DNA of 33,896 bases from assembly GCF_004348455.1 (NCBI RefSeq), contig NZ_SMKA01000065.1, forward strand, positions 1 to 33,896, written 5' to 3'. The position numbers and the translations under genes were made by a program. The DNA comes from Kribbella albertanoniae. Lineage in GTDB: Bacteria; Actinomycetota; Actinomycetes; Propionibacteriales; Kribbellaceae. Shown here in pieces: positions 1 to 8,007 of the stretch. Under the pieces are notes generated by a model that saw nothing but the letters and a program-made list of their open reading frames with translations, did not search any database and had not been told where the DNA came from. Within the stretch, counting starts at the first letter, position 1. Every line of letters starts with the position of its first letter.

Positions 1-1
1 T

Positions 2-63
2 CCCCCACGTGTACTGCGATCCCCCGTGGATCCCCCCGCGTGCTCCCCCGTGATTCCCCCGTG
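2..63. repeat. Phased CCCCCGTG short repeats
   Basis: Five C-tract units of the form CCCCC(G/A)..GTG begin at about 2, 21, 33, 45 and 56. The last four are 11-12 bp apart, roughly one helical turn. Exact CCCCCGTG copies lie at 21-28, 45-52 and 56-63. No coding frame is convincing here. The array may continue off the left edge. It could be a regulator-binding array, a G-quadruplex former on the minus strand, or simple low-complexity sequence; the sequence does not decide. Confidence 0.5.
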
Positions 64-70
64 CGCCGTT

Positions 71-120
71 GGCCACTTCAGGGGTGGCCTCGGGTGCGGG
101 CCCGCTCCCCCGAGCGGGCC
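71..120. terminator. Tandem hairpins downstream of the DUF2064-like gene
   Basis: Two adjacent inverted repeats are visible: GGCCAC (71-76) with GTGGCC (84-89), and GGCCCGCT (99-106) with AGCGGGCC (113-120) around a C-rich loop. There is no clear U tract on either strand. They sit about 120 bp past the stop of the minus-strand gene at 238-858 and could end its transcript, or one entering from the left. Positions 121-237 hold nothing else I recognise. Confidence 0.5.
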
Positions 121-237
121 TTCGCAGCGAGTGCACCGGTGTCGATCTCCGCCCCTGAACGGCATCGGCGGTCGGTGCCAGCCTCCCCCGAAGCTCCCGC
201 TGCATGGTGAACGAGCCACTCGAGCGAAGGTGACGGG

Positions 238-858
238 TCAGGGACGACGAAGTAGAGATCTTGTCGCATCCCAGCCCTCTAAGCCGGGATCCAGTTGCGC
301 TAGGTCAGCAGCCGATCGCAGCCGGTGCCATCCGGGGCCGATCGCGACCGCGTGGCGGCGTGGCTTCACAGCCTCGAGTTCGGCGAGCGTGCTGTCGAAA
401 GTCGGAGCCGCATCCTGGACCCAGGATGCGATCGGCAGGTTCACCCCGATCGCGGCCAGTGACCCGTCGGTCGCGGGCGTGACGGCGATGTCGGCCGAGC
501 CGAGCGCGCGGAACAGCTTGCCGATCAGCAGCCCCGGCAGATCCGGTACGTCGTAACTCACCGCCACGACTGCGGCAGCGGGGCCGGCGAGCTCGATCGC
601 CTCCAGCACGGGGTTGGCCCCCGAGACCCCGTACACCGGAGTGCCCGGCCAGGTCAGGTCACGGATCGCGGCCACCGAAGGCTCATCACCGGCCACAACG
701 GCGACTGCCACGTCCACCTGCGCCAGGTCTGCCAGGAGCTCGTAGGTGTCTTCGGTGAGCGCGTGGTGCCAGGCGGTCGGAGTGCGGCCGGGCGGCGCCC
801 AGGTAGGGGTGCCGGGGACCACGAGGACGACCACGCGGCGGTCGTTGGAAGCGGCCAT
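238..858 (-). CDS. DUF2064-like nucleotidyltransferase-fold protein
   Basis: The 206-residue protein resembles the DUF2064 / TIGR04282 group of small glycosyltransferase-A-fold proteins, related to the CofC and MobA nucleotidyltransferases. Supporting features are an N-terminal VVVLVVPGTP strand, a central SYDVPDLP segment (the family usually has D-x-P-D-L-P) near residue 105, and a following GSADIAVTPATDGSLAAIG stretch like the family's DVVLGPAxDGGYxLIG. The substrate is unknown and no partner gene is adjacent. The ATG at 858 has no Shine-Dalgarno; TAGGCT lies 8 nt upstream, which fits a leaderless transcript. It follows the PucR-type gene by 32 bp on the same strand, so it may be read both from its own promoter and by read-through. 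The family call is by motif only. Confidence 0.6.
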   Translation of the reverse strand: MAASNDRRVVVLVVPGTPTWAPPGRTPTAWHHALTEDTYELLADLAQVDVAVAVVAGDEPSVAAIRDLTWPGTPVYGVSGANPVLEAIELAGPAAAVVAVSYDVPDLPGLLIGKLFRALGSADIAVTPATDGSLAAIGVNLPIASWVQDAAPTFDSTLAELEAVKPRRHAVAIGPGWHRLRSAADLAQLDPGLEGWDATRSLLRRP

Positions 859-890
859 GGTGCTAGAGCCTAGCCCGCCCCGGACGCTGC

Positions 891-2645
891 CTATCCCCTG
901 ATCGCCTGGTGGAGCCGGAGTGCGACCTGGAGGTTCAGGCTGTGCTCCGGTGACTGCCAGTTGGCGCCGAGGAGTGCTCCGACTCGATCCAGTCGCTGCT
1001 GGACGGTGTTGGGATGGATGTGCAGTTCGGCGGCGGCTCTGGTCGGACTCTGACCGGCTGCGAAGTAGGCGTGCAGTGTTCCGACCAGATCGGTCCCCCG
1101 CTGGGCGTCGTACTCGATCACTGCACCGAAAACGTGCTGAACATGAGCCTGTACGTCGACCTCCGATGCACCGACCAGACCCGCCACACCCAGGTCGTCC
1201 GGCGTCGCGGACTCGTTGTACCGGCCGAGTCGCACCATGGTCGTTGCCAACCGAGCCGCCTGGCGGTGCGCGTCGACGAGCGCATCCCAGGGAGCCGGAC
1301 CGACCACCGCGATGGTGACGGCGGCACGCTTCGCGACCTCGGCCAAATCCCGAGCTGCTGCTACCGCGTCGGTCCGAGCCAGCAGGAGCACCAGGTCCCC
1401 GCCGTACGGACCGGACAGCACCAGCTTGTCCTCAACTGGAGCTGACAACCGAGCCCGTACGGCGCTGTGGTCGCCACGGCAGACCGCCACCACGAACCGA
1501 TCGTGCACATGCTTTGGCGCCAGCAACCGAAGTCGTTCGAAGTCACCGCCTCCGCTGAGCACGTCGGTCAACAGGTCTGCCTGTGCACGCTGGGACTGCT
1601 CGGCAGCCTGACGGCGGAACAGGAGGACGAGTGCGGTGACTACAGCCGCACGCTCGACGATGCGCTGGTCTGCACCGGACAGGTCGTCGACACCGCCGAT
1701 CACCAATGCACCGAGCCGCTCACCCTTGGCGGTTGCCGCAACGACCCAGCACTCGCCTGCTCGGGTCAGTCGGCCGGATGACGACTCCTGCCACGGCACC
1801 GCCGTACCGGGGGTGCAGCCGGCCACTGCGAGCTCGTTGCCGACAGCATCGACCAGTACGACCCACACCCCGAGCAGCTCGGCCAGTGCGGCAGCGACCG
1901 CGTCCACATCACCACCGGACAGCACAATGTCGGCAAATCGATCGTGTGCGGCCGCTGCATGCTCGGCACCGGCGTGGGCTTCCGACAGCTGGTCGAGCGC
2001 CACTGCAGTCTCAGCGGCCGCGCGGACCTGCACGATCGTGACGGCCGCCAGCGCTGCCAGTGAACCGAGCAGCAGCACCTCTTCCCGGCTGAACGGGCGC
2101 GCGATCCGGTTCGACGCGAACAGCACGCCGACAAACGCCTCGTCCACGATCAACGGCGTACCGCAGATGGCGACGAGCCCCTCCTCACCGACAGCATGAT
2201 CGATCTGCCCGGTGTGCCGGAAGCGCTGGTCGGATGGATAGTCCGTAGTCCAGTAAGGCCTGCGCGTTGACGCGACCAGTCCGCCCAGGCCGGCGCCCAG
2301 CGGCAGCCTGAGCTGTTGGAAGGCGGTCGACAGCGATCCGTCGGTGGCCCGCATGTACGTGTCGCCGCGAGCCTCGTCGTACAGAGTCAGGTAGGCAACG
2401 TCCGCACCGACCAGCGTGCGCGCCCGATGCACGATGGTGTCCAGTACGCCGCCCGGATCGCTGGCTGAGGCCAGCTCACGAGCTACCTCGACCAGTGCGG
2501 TCAGCTCGGCCTCACGCTTCTTGCTGGCGTCGATACCGGCCCGGATGCGCAGGGCGAGGTCCCGGGCGACCGCATCCTCACCTGCCACCCGGGCCAGCTC
2601 GCTACCGGACGCGTCCTCGGCCAGTAGCCGCAGAAGGTCCCTCAT
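891..2645 (-). CDS. GAF-domain PucR-family transcriptional regulator
   Basis: This 584-residue regulator has an N-terminal helical segment, a GAF domain at about residues 40-215 (TALVEVARELASASDPGGVLDTIVHRAR, then LGAGLGGLVASTRRPYWTTDYP), a middle PucR-like region, and a C-terminal helix-turn-helix of the PucR/CdaR type at about 515-580 (TLHAYFAAGQSPTRAAAELHIHPNTVQQRLDRV). GAF-PucR proteins usually sense a small metabolite and control a neighbouring catabolic operon. The frame stays open far upstream, but that stretch is the shadow of the transporter gene, so I start at the ATG at 2645, 17 bp past the transporter stop. Being last in a dehydrogenase-transporter-regulator cluster, it probably controls that cluster; this is inference. 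Confidence 0.85.
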   Translation of the reverse strand: MRDLLRLLAEDASGSELARVAGEDAVARDLALRIRAGIDASKKREAELTALVEVARELASASDPGGVLDTIVHRARTLVGADVAYLTLYDEARGDTYMRATDGSLSTAFQQLRLPLGAGLGGLVASTRRPYWTTDYPSDQRFRHTGQIDHAVGEEGLVAICGTPLIVDEAFVGVLFASNRIARPFSREEVLLLGSLAALAAVTIVQVRAAAETAVALDQLSEAHAGAEHAAAAHDRFADIVLSGGDVDAVAAALAELLGVWVVLVDAVGNELAVAGCTPGTAVPWQESSSGRLTRAGECWVVAATAKGERLGALVIGGVDDLSGADQRIVERAAVVTALVLLFRRQAAEQSQRAQADLLTDVLSGGGDFERLRLLAPKHVHDRFVVAVCRGDHSAVRARLSAPVEDKLVLSGPYGGDLVLLLARTDAVAAARDLAEVAKRAAVTIAVVGPAPWDALVDAHRQAARLATTMVRLGRYNESATPDDLGVAGLVGASEVDVQAHVQHVFGAVIEYDAQRGTDLVGTLHAYFAAGQSPTRAAAELHIHPNTVQQRLDRVGALLGANWQSPEHSLNLQVALRLHQAIRG

Positions 2646-2662
2646 CCTCGCGATGATGCCAC

Positions 2663-3964
2663 CTATAACGCTGTCAGGTCCCGCTCTCGGGTTTCGGAGT
2701 ACAGGGTGACCGCCAGGATCGAGATCGCCGCACAGACCGCGACGTACACCGAGATCGCGTAGCCGGAGTCGTAGGCCTTCAGGAGTGCGACTGCGATGAA
2801 CGGCGCCAGGCCGCCGGCGATGATCGACGCCAACTGGTAGCCGACGGACACACCCGAGTAGCGCACCCGAGTCCCGAAGAGCTCGGTGAAGAAGGCCGCC
2901 TGTGGTCCGTACATGGCGCCGTGCAGCACCAGTCCGACAGTCACAGCGAGCGTGGCCAGCCCGAAGTTCTTCGTATCCACCAGTGCGATGAAGACGAAGG
3001 CCCAGACGCCCACTCCGACCGCACCGATCAGGTAGACGGGCTTCCGGCCGATGCGGTCCGACAGCGCACCCCAGAGCGGGATAGCGCAGAAGTGGATCGC
3101 TGCAGCGATCAGAACGGCGTTCAGCGCAAAGGACCTGCCCAGACCGAGCTGCTCCTTGGCGTAGGTCGCAATGACGATGGTGAAGATGTAGTAGCTGACG
3201 TTCTCCGCCATCCGCGCGCCCATCGCGGTCAGCACCTCGCGCGGGTAGCGCGTGAGCACCTCCATCAGCGGCATCCGGTCCGCCGGCTCCTGCTTCGCAC
3301 GAGCTGCAACAAAGACCGGCGACTCCTCGATCTTCAACCGCACCCACAGTCCGACCAGCACGAGCACCGCCGACAGCAGGAACGGAATCCGCCAGCCCCA
3401 CGAGTCGAACGCAGCCTCGGACTGGAACGCCGCCAGCCCAGCCAGTACGCCGTTCGCGAGCAACTGTCCCGCCGGAGCACCGGCCTGCGGCCAGGAGGCC
3501 CAGAAACCACGCCGTGCCGGATCACCATGCTCCGACACGATCAGTACGGCGCCTCCCCACTCACCGCCGAGCGCGAAGCCCTGGATGAGCCGCAGCACGG
3601 TCAGCAGGATCGGGGCGAGCGCCCCCACCTGCGCGTACGTCGGCAGCAAGCCGATGGCGAACGTGGCGATCCCCATCATCAGCAGGGACAGCACGAGCAG
3701 GTTCTTGCGGCCCAGGCGGTCACCGAAGTGCCCGAAGACCACACCGCCGATCGGACGGGCGAAGAACCCGACCGCGAACGTGGCGAAGCTCAGCAGCGTC
3801 CCGGTCAGCTGCTCGCCCTTCGGGAAGAACAGGTCGCCGAACACGACCGAGGCTGCCACGCCGTACAGGAAGAAGTCGTACCACTCCACCGTCGTACCGA
3901 CGAGACTCGCACCGACCACCCGGACGATCGAGGGGCGGGTGCGGACCGGATCTGTAGCTGCCAT
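2663..3964 (-). CDS. MHS-family MFS transporter (proton symporter type)
   Basis: A 433-residue, about 12-helix major facilitator of the metabolite:H+ symporter family (ProP/ShiA/KgtP group). Diagnostic segments are GTTVEWYDFFLYGVAASVVF in helix 1, FFARPIGGVVFGHFGDRLGRK (motif A) between helices 2 and 3, and GFALGGEWGGAVLIVSEH in helix 4. The family imports organic acids, betaines and related small molecules with protons. The ATG at 3964 has GGAGG five nt upstream; a TTG four codons earlier is a weaker alternative. It starts 16 bp after the 3-hydroxybutyrate-dehydrogenase-like gene stop and ends 17 bp before the PucR regulator. The neighbours suggest a short-chain hydroxy acid such as 3-hydroxybutyrate as substrate; the sequence alone does not show it. 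Confidence 0.88.
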   Translation of the reverse strand: MAATDPVRTRPSIVRVVGASLVGTTVEWYDFFLYGVAASVVFGDLFFPKGEQLTGTLLSFATFAVGFFARPIGGVVFGHFGDRLGRKNLLVLSLLMMGIATFAIGLLPTYAQVGALAPILLTVLRLIQGFALGGEWGGAVLIVSEHGDPARRGFWASWPQAGAPAGQLLANGVLAGLAAFQSEAAFDSWGWRIPFLLSAVLVLVGLWVRLKIEESPVFVAARAKQEPADRMPLMEVLTRYPREVLTAMGARMAENVSYYIFTIVIATYAKEQLGLGRSFALNAVLIAAAIHFCAIPLWGALSDRIGRKPVYLIGAVGVGVWAFVFIALVDTKNFGLATLAVTVGLVLHGAMYGPQAAFFTELFGTRVRYSGVSVGYQLASIIAGGLAPFIAVALLKAYDSGYAISVYVAVCAAISILAVTLYSETRERDLTAL

Positions 3965-3980
3965 GGGGCCCTCCAAAGGA

Positions 3981-4703
3981 CTAGTGGGCGGTCCAGCCGC
4001 CGTCGAGTACGAATGAGCTCCCCGTGATGGAGGCGGAGGCCGGACCGCACAGCAGCGCGACCAGCTCCGCGACTTCCGTCGGCTCGATCAGTCGTTTCAC
4101 TGCGACTGGTTCGAGCATGACGTTGTCGAGTACCTCGGGCTCGGTCAGCCCGTGTGCCTTGGCCTGGTCCGTGAGCTGAGCCGTGACGAGCGGCGTACGG
4201 ACGTAGGCGGGGTTGACGCAGTTGCTGGTCACACCGCGGGCAGCGCCTTCCAGTGCGACGACTTTGCTGAGTCCTTCGAGCCCGTGCTTGGCAGCCACGT
4301 ACGCCGACTTGTACGGGCTGGCCCGGAGTCCGTGGACCGAGCTGATGTTGACCACGCGCCCCCAGCCCACGCCGTACATGTGGGGAAGGGTCTGGCGGAT
4401 CAGCCGGAACGGTGTCTCCAGCATCAGCCGCAGCAGGTAGCTGAAACGCTCCGGTGGGAAGTCCTCGACCGGTGCGACGTGCTGAACCCCAGCGTTGTTC
4501 ACCAGGATGTCCACGTCAGTGGGCAACCCGGCCAGGCCGTCCAGGTCGGACAGGTCCGCCACGACCGACTCCACCCGCGCCGACTCGCGCACAGCGACCC
4601 GGTCGACAGCCACGACGTGGACGCCGTCCGCTACGAGCCGTTCGACACAGGCAGCACCGATGCCGGAAGCGGCTCCGGTGACAAGGGCGCGACGGGTCTC
4701 CAT
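3981..4703 (-). CDS. 3-hydroxybutyrate dehydrogenase-like SDR
   Basis: A classical short-chain dehydrogenase of 240 residues. It has the cofactor motif TGAASGIG at 9-16, NNAG, the catalytic SSVHG serine and Y-V-A-A-K. Overall it looks like D-3-hydroxybutyrate dehydrogenase (acetoacetate formation with NAD+), including the segment NCVNPAYVRTPLV and the long insertion before VMLEPVAVKRLIEP. An upstream in-frame extension to 4754 is possible but lies outside the usual family start, so I use the ATG at 4703. The Shine-Dalgarno is poor; the best match (GGGAG) is about 18 nt away. It is first in a tight three-gene set with the MHS transporter and PucR regulator, 86 bp downstream of the F420-type oxidoreductase. 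Other 3-hydroxyacid substrates are possible. Confidence 0.82.
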   Translation of the reverse strand: METRRALVTGAASGIGAACVERLVADGVHVVAVDRVAVRESARVESVVADLSDLDGLAGLPTDVDILVNNAGVQHVAPVEDFPPERFSYLLRLMLETPFRLIRQTLPHMYGVGWGRVVNISSVHGLRASPYKSAYVAAKHGLEGLSKVVALEGAARGVTSNCVNPAYVRTPLVTAQLTDQAKAHGLTEPEVLDNVMLEPVAVKRLIEPTEVAELVALLCGPASASITGSSFVLDGGWTAH

Positions 4704-4789
4704 GGCGGACGACTGTAGGAACTCCCAGCCGTGCGCACTATGGGATCGGAGCACACACCCGGGCTGCAGATCGTGGGGGCTGACGCCAC

Positions 4790-5641
4790 CTACAGGCCGA
4801 CGCGAGCAGCGAAGGCCGCCAGCTCGTCGCGCTGCTGCGACGGGTCGGTGACCGAGCTACTCACCACCAGCCGGGTCACACCCTGCGCCGCGTACGCCTC
4901 CACCGCCTCGGCCGACAGGTCGATCGGCGCCCAGCGGGTGTACTCCAGCGCATCGGGATCCCGACCAGCCTGTACGGCGCTCGCCCGCGCCAGCTCGAAC
5001 TGAATCCGCCGCTCGTCGTCCCCGAGCGCTCCACCCGGGAAGTACCCGTCCCCGCGCGCACCGGCACGACGAGCCGCCGCCCGGCTCGATCCGCCGACGT
5101 GGATCGGCAGATGCACGACGTCGAGCGGCTTCGGATAGCTACAGACGTTCTCGAACCGGTAGAACTCGCCGTCGAAGCTCGCGCCGTCCGCACCGCCCTC
5201 CCACAACAGACGCAGTACATCCATCGCCTCATCGGTACGACGTCCGCGCGTGCCGAAGTCGACCCCGACGGCCTGGGCTTCCACCGGCATGCTGCCGACA
5301 CCGACCGTCAGCAGCCGCATCCGGCCCTTCGAGAGCTGGTCGATCGTGGCCAGCCGCTTCGCGAGGCCGACCGGATGGTGGTACGGCAGGAGCAGGACTC
5401 CGGTTCCGAGCAGGATCCGCTCGGTGGCCGCGGCCGCGAAGGTGAGGCAGTCCAGCGGATCGGGGTACGGCAGCGTCGACGGCAGCTCCATCCCGCCGAA
5501 CTTCAGGCCGGGAGACAGCGCCACGTGCTCCGGCACGTAGATCGCCTCGAAGCCCACCTCTTCGGCGAGCCGCGCGAATCGGGTCAACCGGTCCGGATCC
5601 GCCCCGAAGAACGGCAGGCTGTAGCTGATCGCAAACTTCAT
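4790..5641 (-). CDS. LLM-class F420-dependent oxidoreductase
   Basis: A 283-residue luciferase-like (TIM-barrel) oxidoreductase of the type that uses coenzyme F420 in actinobacteria. Recognisable segments are the N-terminal MKFAISYSLPFFGADPDRL strand, EEVGFEAIYVPEHVAL, ATERILLGTGVLLLPYHHP, the GRMRLLTVGVGSMPVEA region and LPIHVGGSSRAAARRAGARGDGYFP. The substrate cannot be told. The ATG at 5641 matches the usual MKF start; a GTG at 5650 with AAGG seven nt upstream is a real alternative. It is divergent from the molybdopterin oxidoreductase at 5737, and a 20-bp palindrome lies in front of it. It may be co-transcribed with the downstream dehydrogenase (86 bp gap). Confidence 0.85.
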   Translation of the reverse strand: MKFAISYSLPFFGADPDRLTRFARLAEEVGFEAIYVPEHVALSPGLKFGGMELPSTLPYPDPLDCLTFAAAATERILLGTGVLLLPYHHPVGLAKRLATIDQLSKGRMRLLTVGVGSMPVEAQAVGVDFGTRGRRTDEAMDVLRLLWEGGADGASFDGEFYRFENVCSYPKPLDVVHLPIHVGGSSRAAARRAGARGDGYFPGGALGDDERRIQFELARASAVQAGRDPDALEYTRWAPIDLSAEAVEAYAAQGVTRLVVSSSVTDPSQQRDELAAFAARVGL

Positions 5642-5657
5642 GGGCGACACCGTAAAA

Positions 5658-5677
5658 CCTTGCCCTTAGGGTCAAGG
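5658..5677. promoter_or_regulatory. MerR-type operator-like palindrome
   Basis: CCTTGCCCTTAGGGTCAAGG is an imperfect 20-bp palindrome with 8 of 10 positions paired between the half-sites. It reads CCTTGACCCTAAGGGCAAGG on the minus strand, a shape common for MerR-family operators placed over a promoter. A possible minus-strand promoter is TTGCCT, 17 bp, TTTTAC. No MerR gene is in the window, so the regulator would act from elsewhere. Confidence 0.45.
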
Positions 5678-5692
5678 CAAGTGCGAGTTCAG

Positions 5693-5717
5693 CTATCAAA
5701 CCTGCTTCTGCTGATAG
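5693..5717. promoter_or_regulatory. CTATCA-n13-TGATAG inverted repeat
   Basis: CTATCA (5693-5698) and TGATAG (5712-5717) are perfect inverted half-sites separated by 13 bp, directly upstream of the molybdopterin oxidoreductase start at 5737. The centre is far from the MerR-like palindrome at 5658-5677, so two different factors could control this divergent promoter region. It could also be a chance match. Confidence 0.3.
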
Positions 5718-5736
5718 GTGGAACTATCGTGGAGAC

Positions 5737-8007
5737 ATGGTCGATATCGAACAGCCGAAGAAGCCGAAGACAACAGCCGCGGGTGTTCCCGCCGTGCTGT
5801 CGTCGTTCAAGTTCGGCTTCCGTGAGATGGGACCGGCCCGGACCGGCAAGGTCTTCCTGAAGATGAACCAGGACGGCGGCTTCGACTGCCCGTCCTGCGC
5901 CTGGCCGGATCCCGACCACAAACGCAAGCATGCGGCCGAGTTCTGTGAGAACGGCGCCAAGGCGGTGGCCTGGGAGGCGACCCGCAAACGGGTGCCGCGC
6001 GCCTTCTTCGCGGAGAACTCGGTCGAGCAGATCCACGCGATCTCCGAGTTCGATCTCGGCAAACTCGGCCGGATCACCGAGCCGATGCTGCTCCGGGCCG
6101 GCGCCACGCACTACGAGCCGGTCGGCTGGGAAGAGGCGTTCCAGGTTGTCGCCCGGCACCTCAAGGCGCTGCCCGACCCCAACGACGCCGTCTTCTACAC
6201 CTCGGGCCGGACCAGCAACGAGGCCGCGTTCCTCTACCAACTGTTCGTCCGCGCCTACGGCACCAACAACCTGCCCGACTGCTCGAACATGTGCCACGAA
6301 TCGTCCGGTACGGCGCTCAACCGGGTGATCGGCAGCGGTAAGGGCGCGGTGACCCTGGAGATGCTCGAAGAGGCCGAGCTGATCGTGGTCGTCGGGCAGA
6401 ACCCGGGGACCAACGCGCCGCGGATGCTCAGCCACCTCGAGATCGCCAAGCGCAACGGCGGCGAGATCGTCTCGGTGAACCCGCTGCCCGAGCCCGGCCT
6501 GATGAACTTCAAGAACCCGCAGAAGGTCCGCGGCTGGGTCGGCAAGGGCACAGAGCTCGCCGATCAGCACCTGCAGATCCGGATCGGTGGCGACCAGGCG
6601 CTGTTCCTTGCCATCGGCCACCTCTTGCTCGAGGCCGAGGCAGAGAACCCGGGCACCGTTCTCGACAAGGCGTTCGTCGAGACCTACACCAGCGGTTTCG
6701 AGCTCTACGCCAAGCACAACGCGGAGCTGGACTGGGACGCGGTCGAGCTGGCCACCGGTCTGCGCCGCGCTGAGATCGAGGAGCTGACCCAGCGGTTCCT
6801 CAAGTCCAAGGCAACCGTGATCTGCTGGGCGATGGGTCTGACCCAGCATCGCGAGGCGGTCGCGACGATCAGCGAGATCGTCAACGTGCTGCTCCTGCAG
6901 GGCAATATCGGCAAGCCGGGCGCCGGGCCGTGCCCGGTCCGCGGGCACTCGAACGTCCAGGGCGACCGCAGCATGGGCATCTGGGAGAAGATGCCGGAGC
7001 CGTTCCTGGACAGGCTGGATGCCGAGTTCGCGTTCACGTCACCGCGGGAGCACGGGATCGACGCGGCCGACACGGTGAAGCGGCTGCGGGACGGATCCGT
7101 GCGGGTCTTCTTCGCGATGGGCGGCAACTTCGCCTCGGCAACCCCCGATACCGAGGTGGTGCATCGAGGGCTGCGTGAATGCGACCTGACCGTGCACGTC
7201 TCCACCAAGCTGAACCGTTCGCACACGGTCACCGGCCGCGAGGCACTGATCCTGCCGACGCTCGGCCGGACCGACCACGACCACACCGCCAACGGTCCGC
7301 AGTCCGTGACGGTCGAGGACTCCCAGGGCGCCGTCCACCTCTCCACCGGGAACCTGACACCGCCCGCGCCGGAGCTCAAGTCCGAGATCGGCATCGTCGC
7401 CGGGATCGCGCAGGCCGTCGTACCGGAGGTCGGCGAGATTCCGTGGGCGGACTTCGCCGATGATTACAGCCTGATCCGGCAGCGGATCGGCCGGGTCGCC
7501 GACGGGTACGAGGACTTCGAGGAGCGACTCAGGGCGAACGAGGGCGGCTTCCTGCTCGCGCATGCGGCGCGGGACAAGCGGGTGTTCAAGACCTCGGATG
7601 CGAAGGCTCAGTTCACCGCGAATGATCTGAGTTGGTTGCCGACGGCACCGGGCAAGCTGCTGCTGCAGACACTGCGCAGCCATGACCAGTTCAACACCAC
7701 GATCTACGGTCTCGAGGACCGCTACCGCGGCATCCACGGAGGTCGCGAGGTGGTGTTCGTGAATCCGGAGGACCTGGCCGAGCTCGGGCTGACCGACGGC
7801 GCGACCGTCGACATCGTCAGCGAGTTCCAAGGCGTCGAACGGCGTGCCTCCGGCTTCCGCCTGGTCTCGTACCCGACCGCGCGCGGGTGCGTCGCGGCGT
7901 ACTACCCCGAGACGAATGTGCTGATGTCGGCCGACGACGTGGCCAAGGGCAGCAACACTCCGGTCGCGAAGGGGCTGACAGTCAGGCTCGAGCCAGTCGC
8001 GTCCTGA
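5737..8007 (+). CDS. FdhF/YdeP-family molybdopterin oxidoreductase
   Basis: A 756-residue molybdopterin (bis-MGD) oxidoreductase of the FdhF/YdeP family. The N-terminus carries the signature GGFDCPSCAWPDPDH with C51, C54 and C70, as expected for a family-specific Fe-S site. Then come YTSGRTSNEAAFLYQLFVRAYG, NNLPDCSNMCHESSG, the pterin-binding VVVGQNPGTNAPRMLSHLE, and the C-terminal molydopterin-dinucleotide-binding domain (LLLQTLRSHDQFNTTIYG, then RGIHGGREVVFVNPEDLAELG). E. coli YdeP is linked to acid resistance, but the reaction of the family is not settled. There is no signal peptide, so it is probably cytoplasmic. No Fe-S or cytochrome subunit and no cofactor-sulfurase (FdhD) gene is adjacent. 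GGAG lies only two nt before the ATG, so start recognition is unusual. The 3' end overlaps the MFS gene by 26 bp. Confidence 0.9.
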   Translation: MVDIEQPKKPKTTAAGVPAVLSSFKFGFREMGPARTGKVFLKMNQDGGFDCPSCAWPDPDHKRKHAAEFCENGAKAVAWEATRKRVPRAFFAENSVEQIHAISEFDLGKLGRITEPMLLRAGATHYEPVGWEEAFQVVARHLKALPDPNDAVFYTSGRTSNEAAFLYQLFVRAYGTNNLPDCSNMCHESSGTALNRVIGSGKGAVTLEMLEEAELIVVVGQNPGTNAPRMLSHLEIAKRNGGEIVSVNPLPEPGLMNFKNPQKVRGWVGKGTELADQHLQIRIGGDQALFLAIGHLLLEAEAENPGTVLDKAFVETYTSGFELYAKHNAELDWDAVELATGLRRAEIEELTQRFLKSKATVICWAMGLTQHREAVATISEIVNVLLLQGNIGKPGAGPCPVRGHSNVQGDRSMGIWEKMPEPFLDRLDAEFAFTSPREHGIDAADTVKRLRDGSVRVFFAMGGNFASATPDTEVVHRGLRECDLTVHVSTKLNRSHTVTGREALILPTLGRTDHDHTANGPQSVTVEDSQGAVHLSTGNLTPPAPELKSEIGIVAGIAQAVVPEVGEIPWADFADDYSLIRQRIGRVADGYEDFEERLRANEGGFLLAHAARDKRVFKTSDAKAQFTANDLSWLPTAPGKLLLQTLRSHDQFNTTIYGLEDRYRGIHGGREVVFVNPEDLAELGLTDGATVDIVSEFQGVERRASGFRLVSYPTARGCVAAYYPETNVLMSADDVAKGSNTPVAKGLTVRLEPVAS

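Noticed and set aside
2646..3401. N-terminal extension of the PucR-type regulator
   Set aside because: The extra 252 codons lie within the transporter gene in another frame and are Arg/Gly-rich; the GAF protein begins naturally at 2645.
5689..6948. Long open frame antisense to the molybdopterin oxidoreductase (419 codons)
   Set aside because: It mirrors a clear gene on the other strand, has no recognisable domain, and is expected from high third-position GC.
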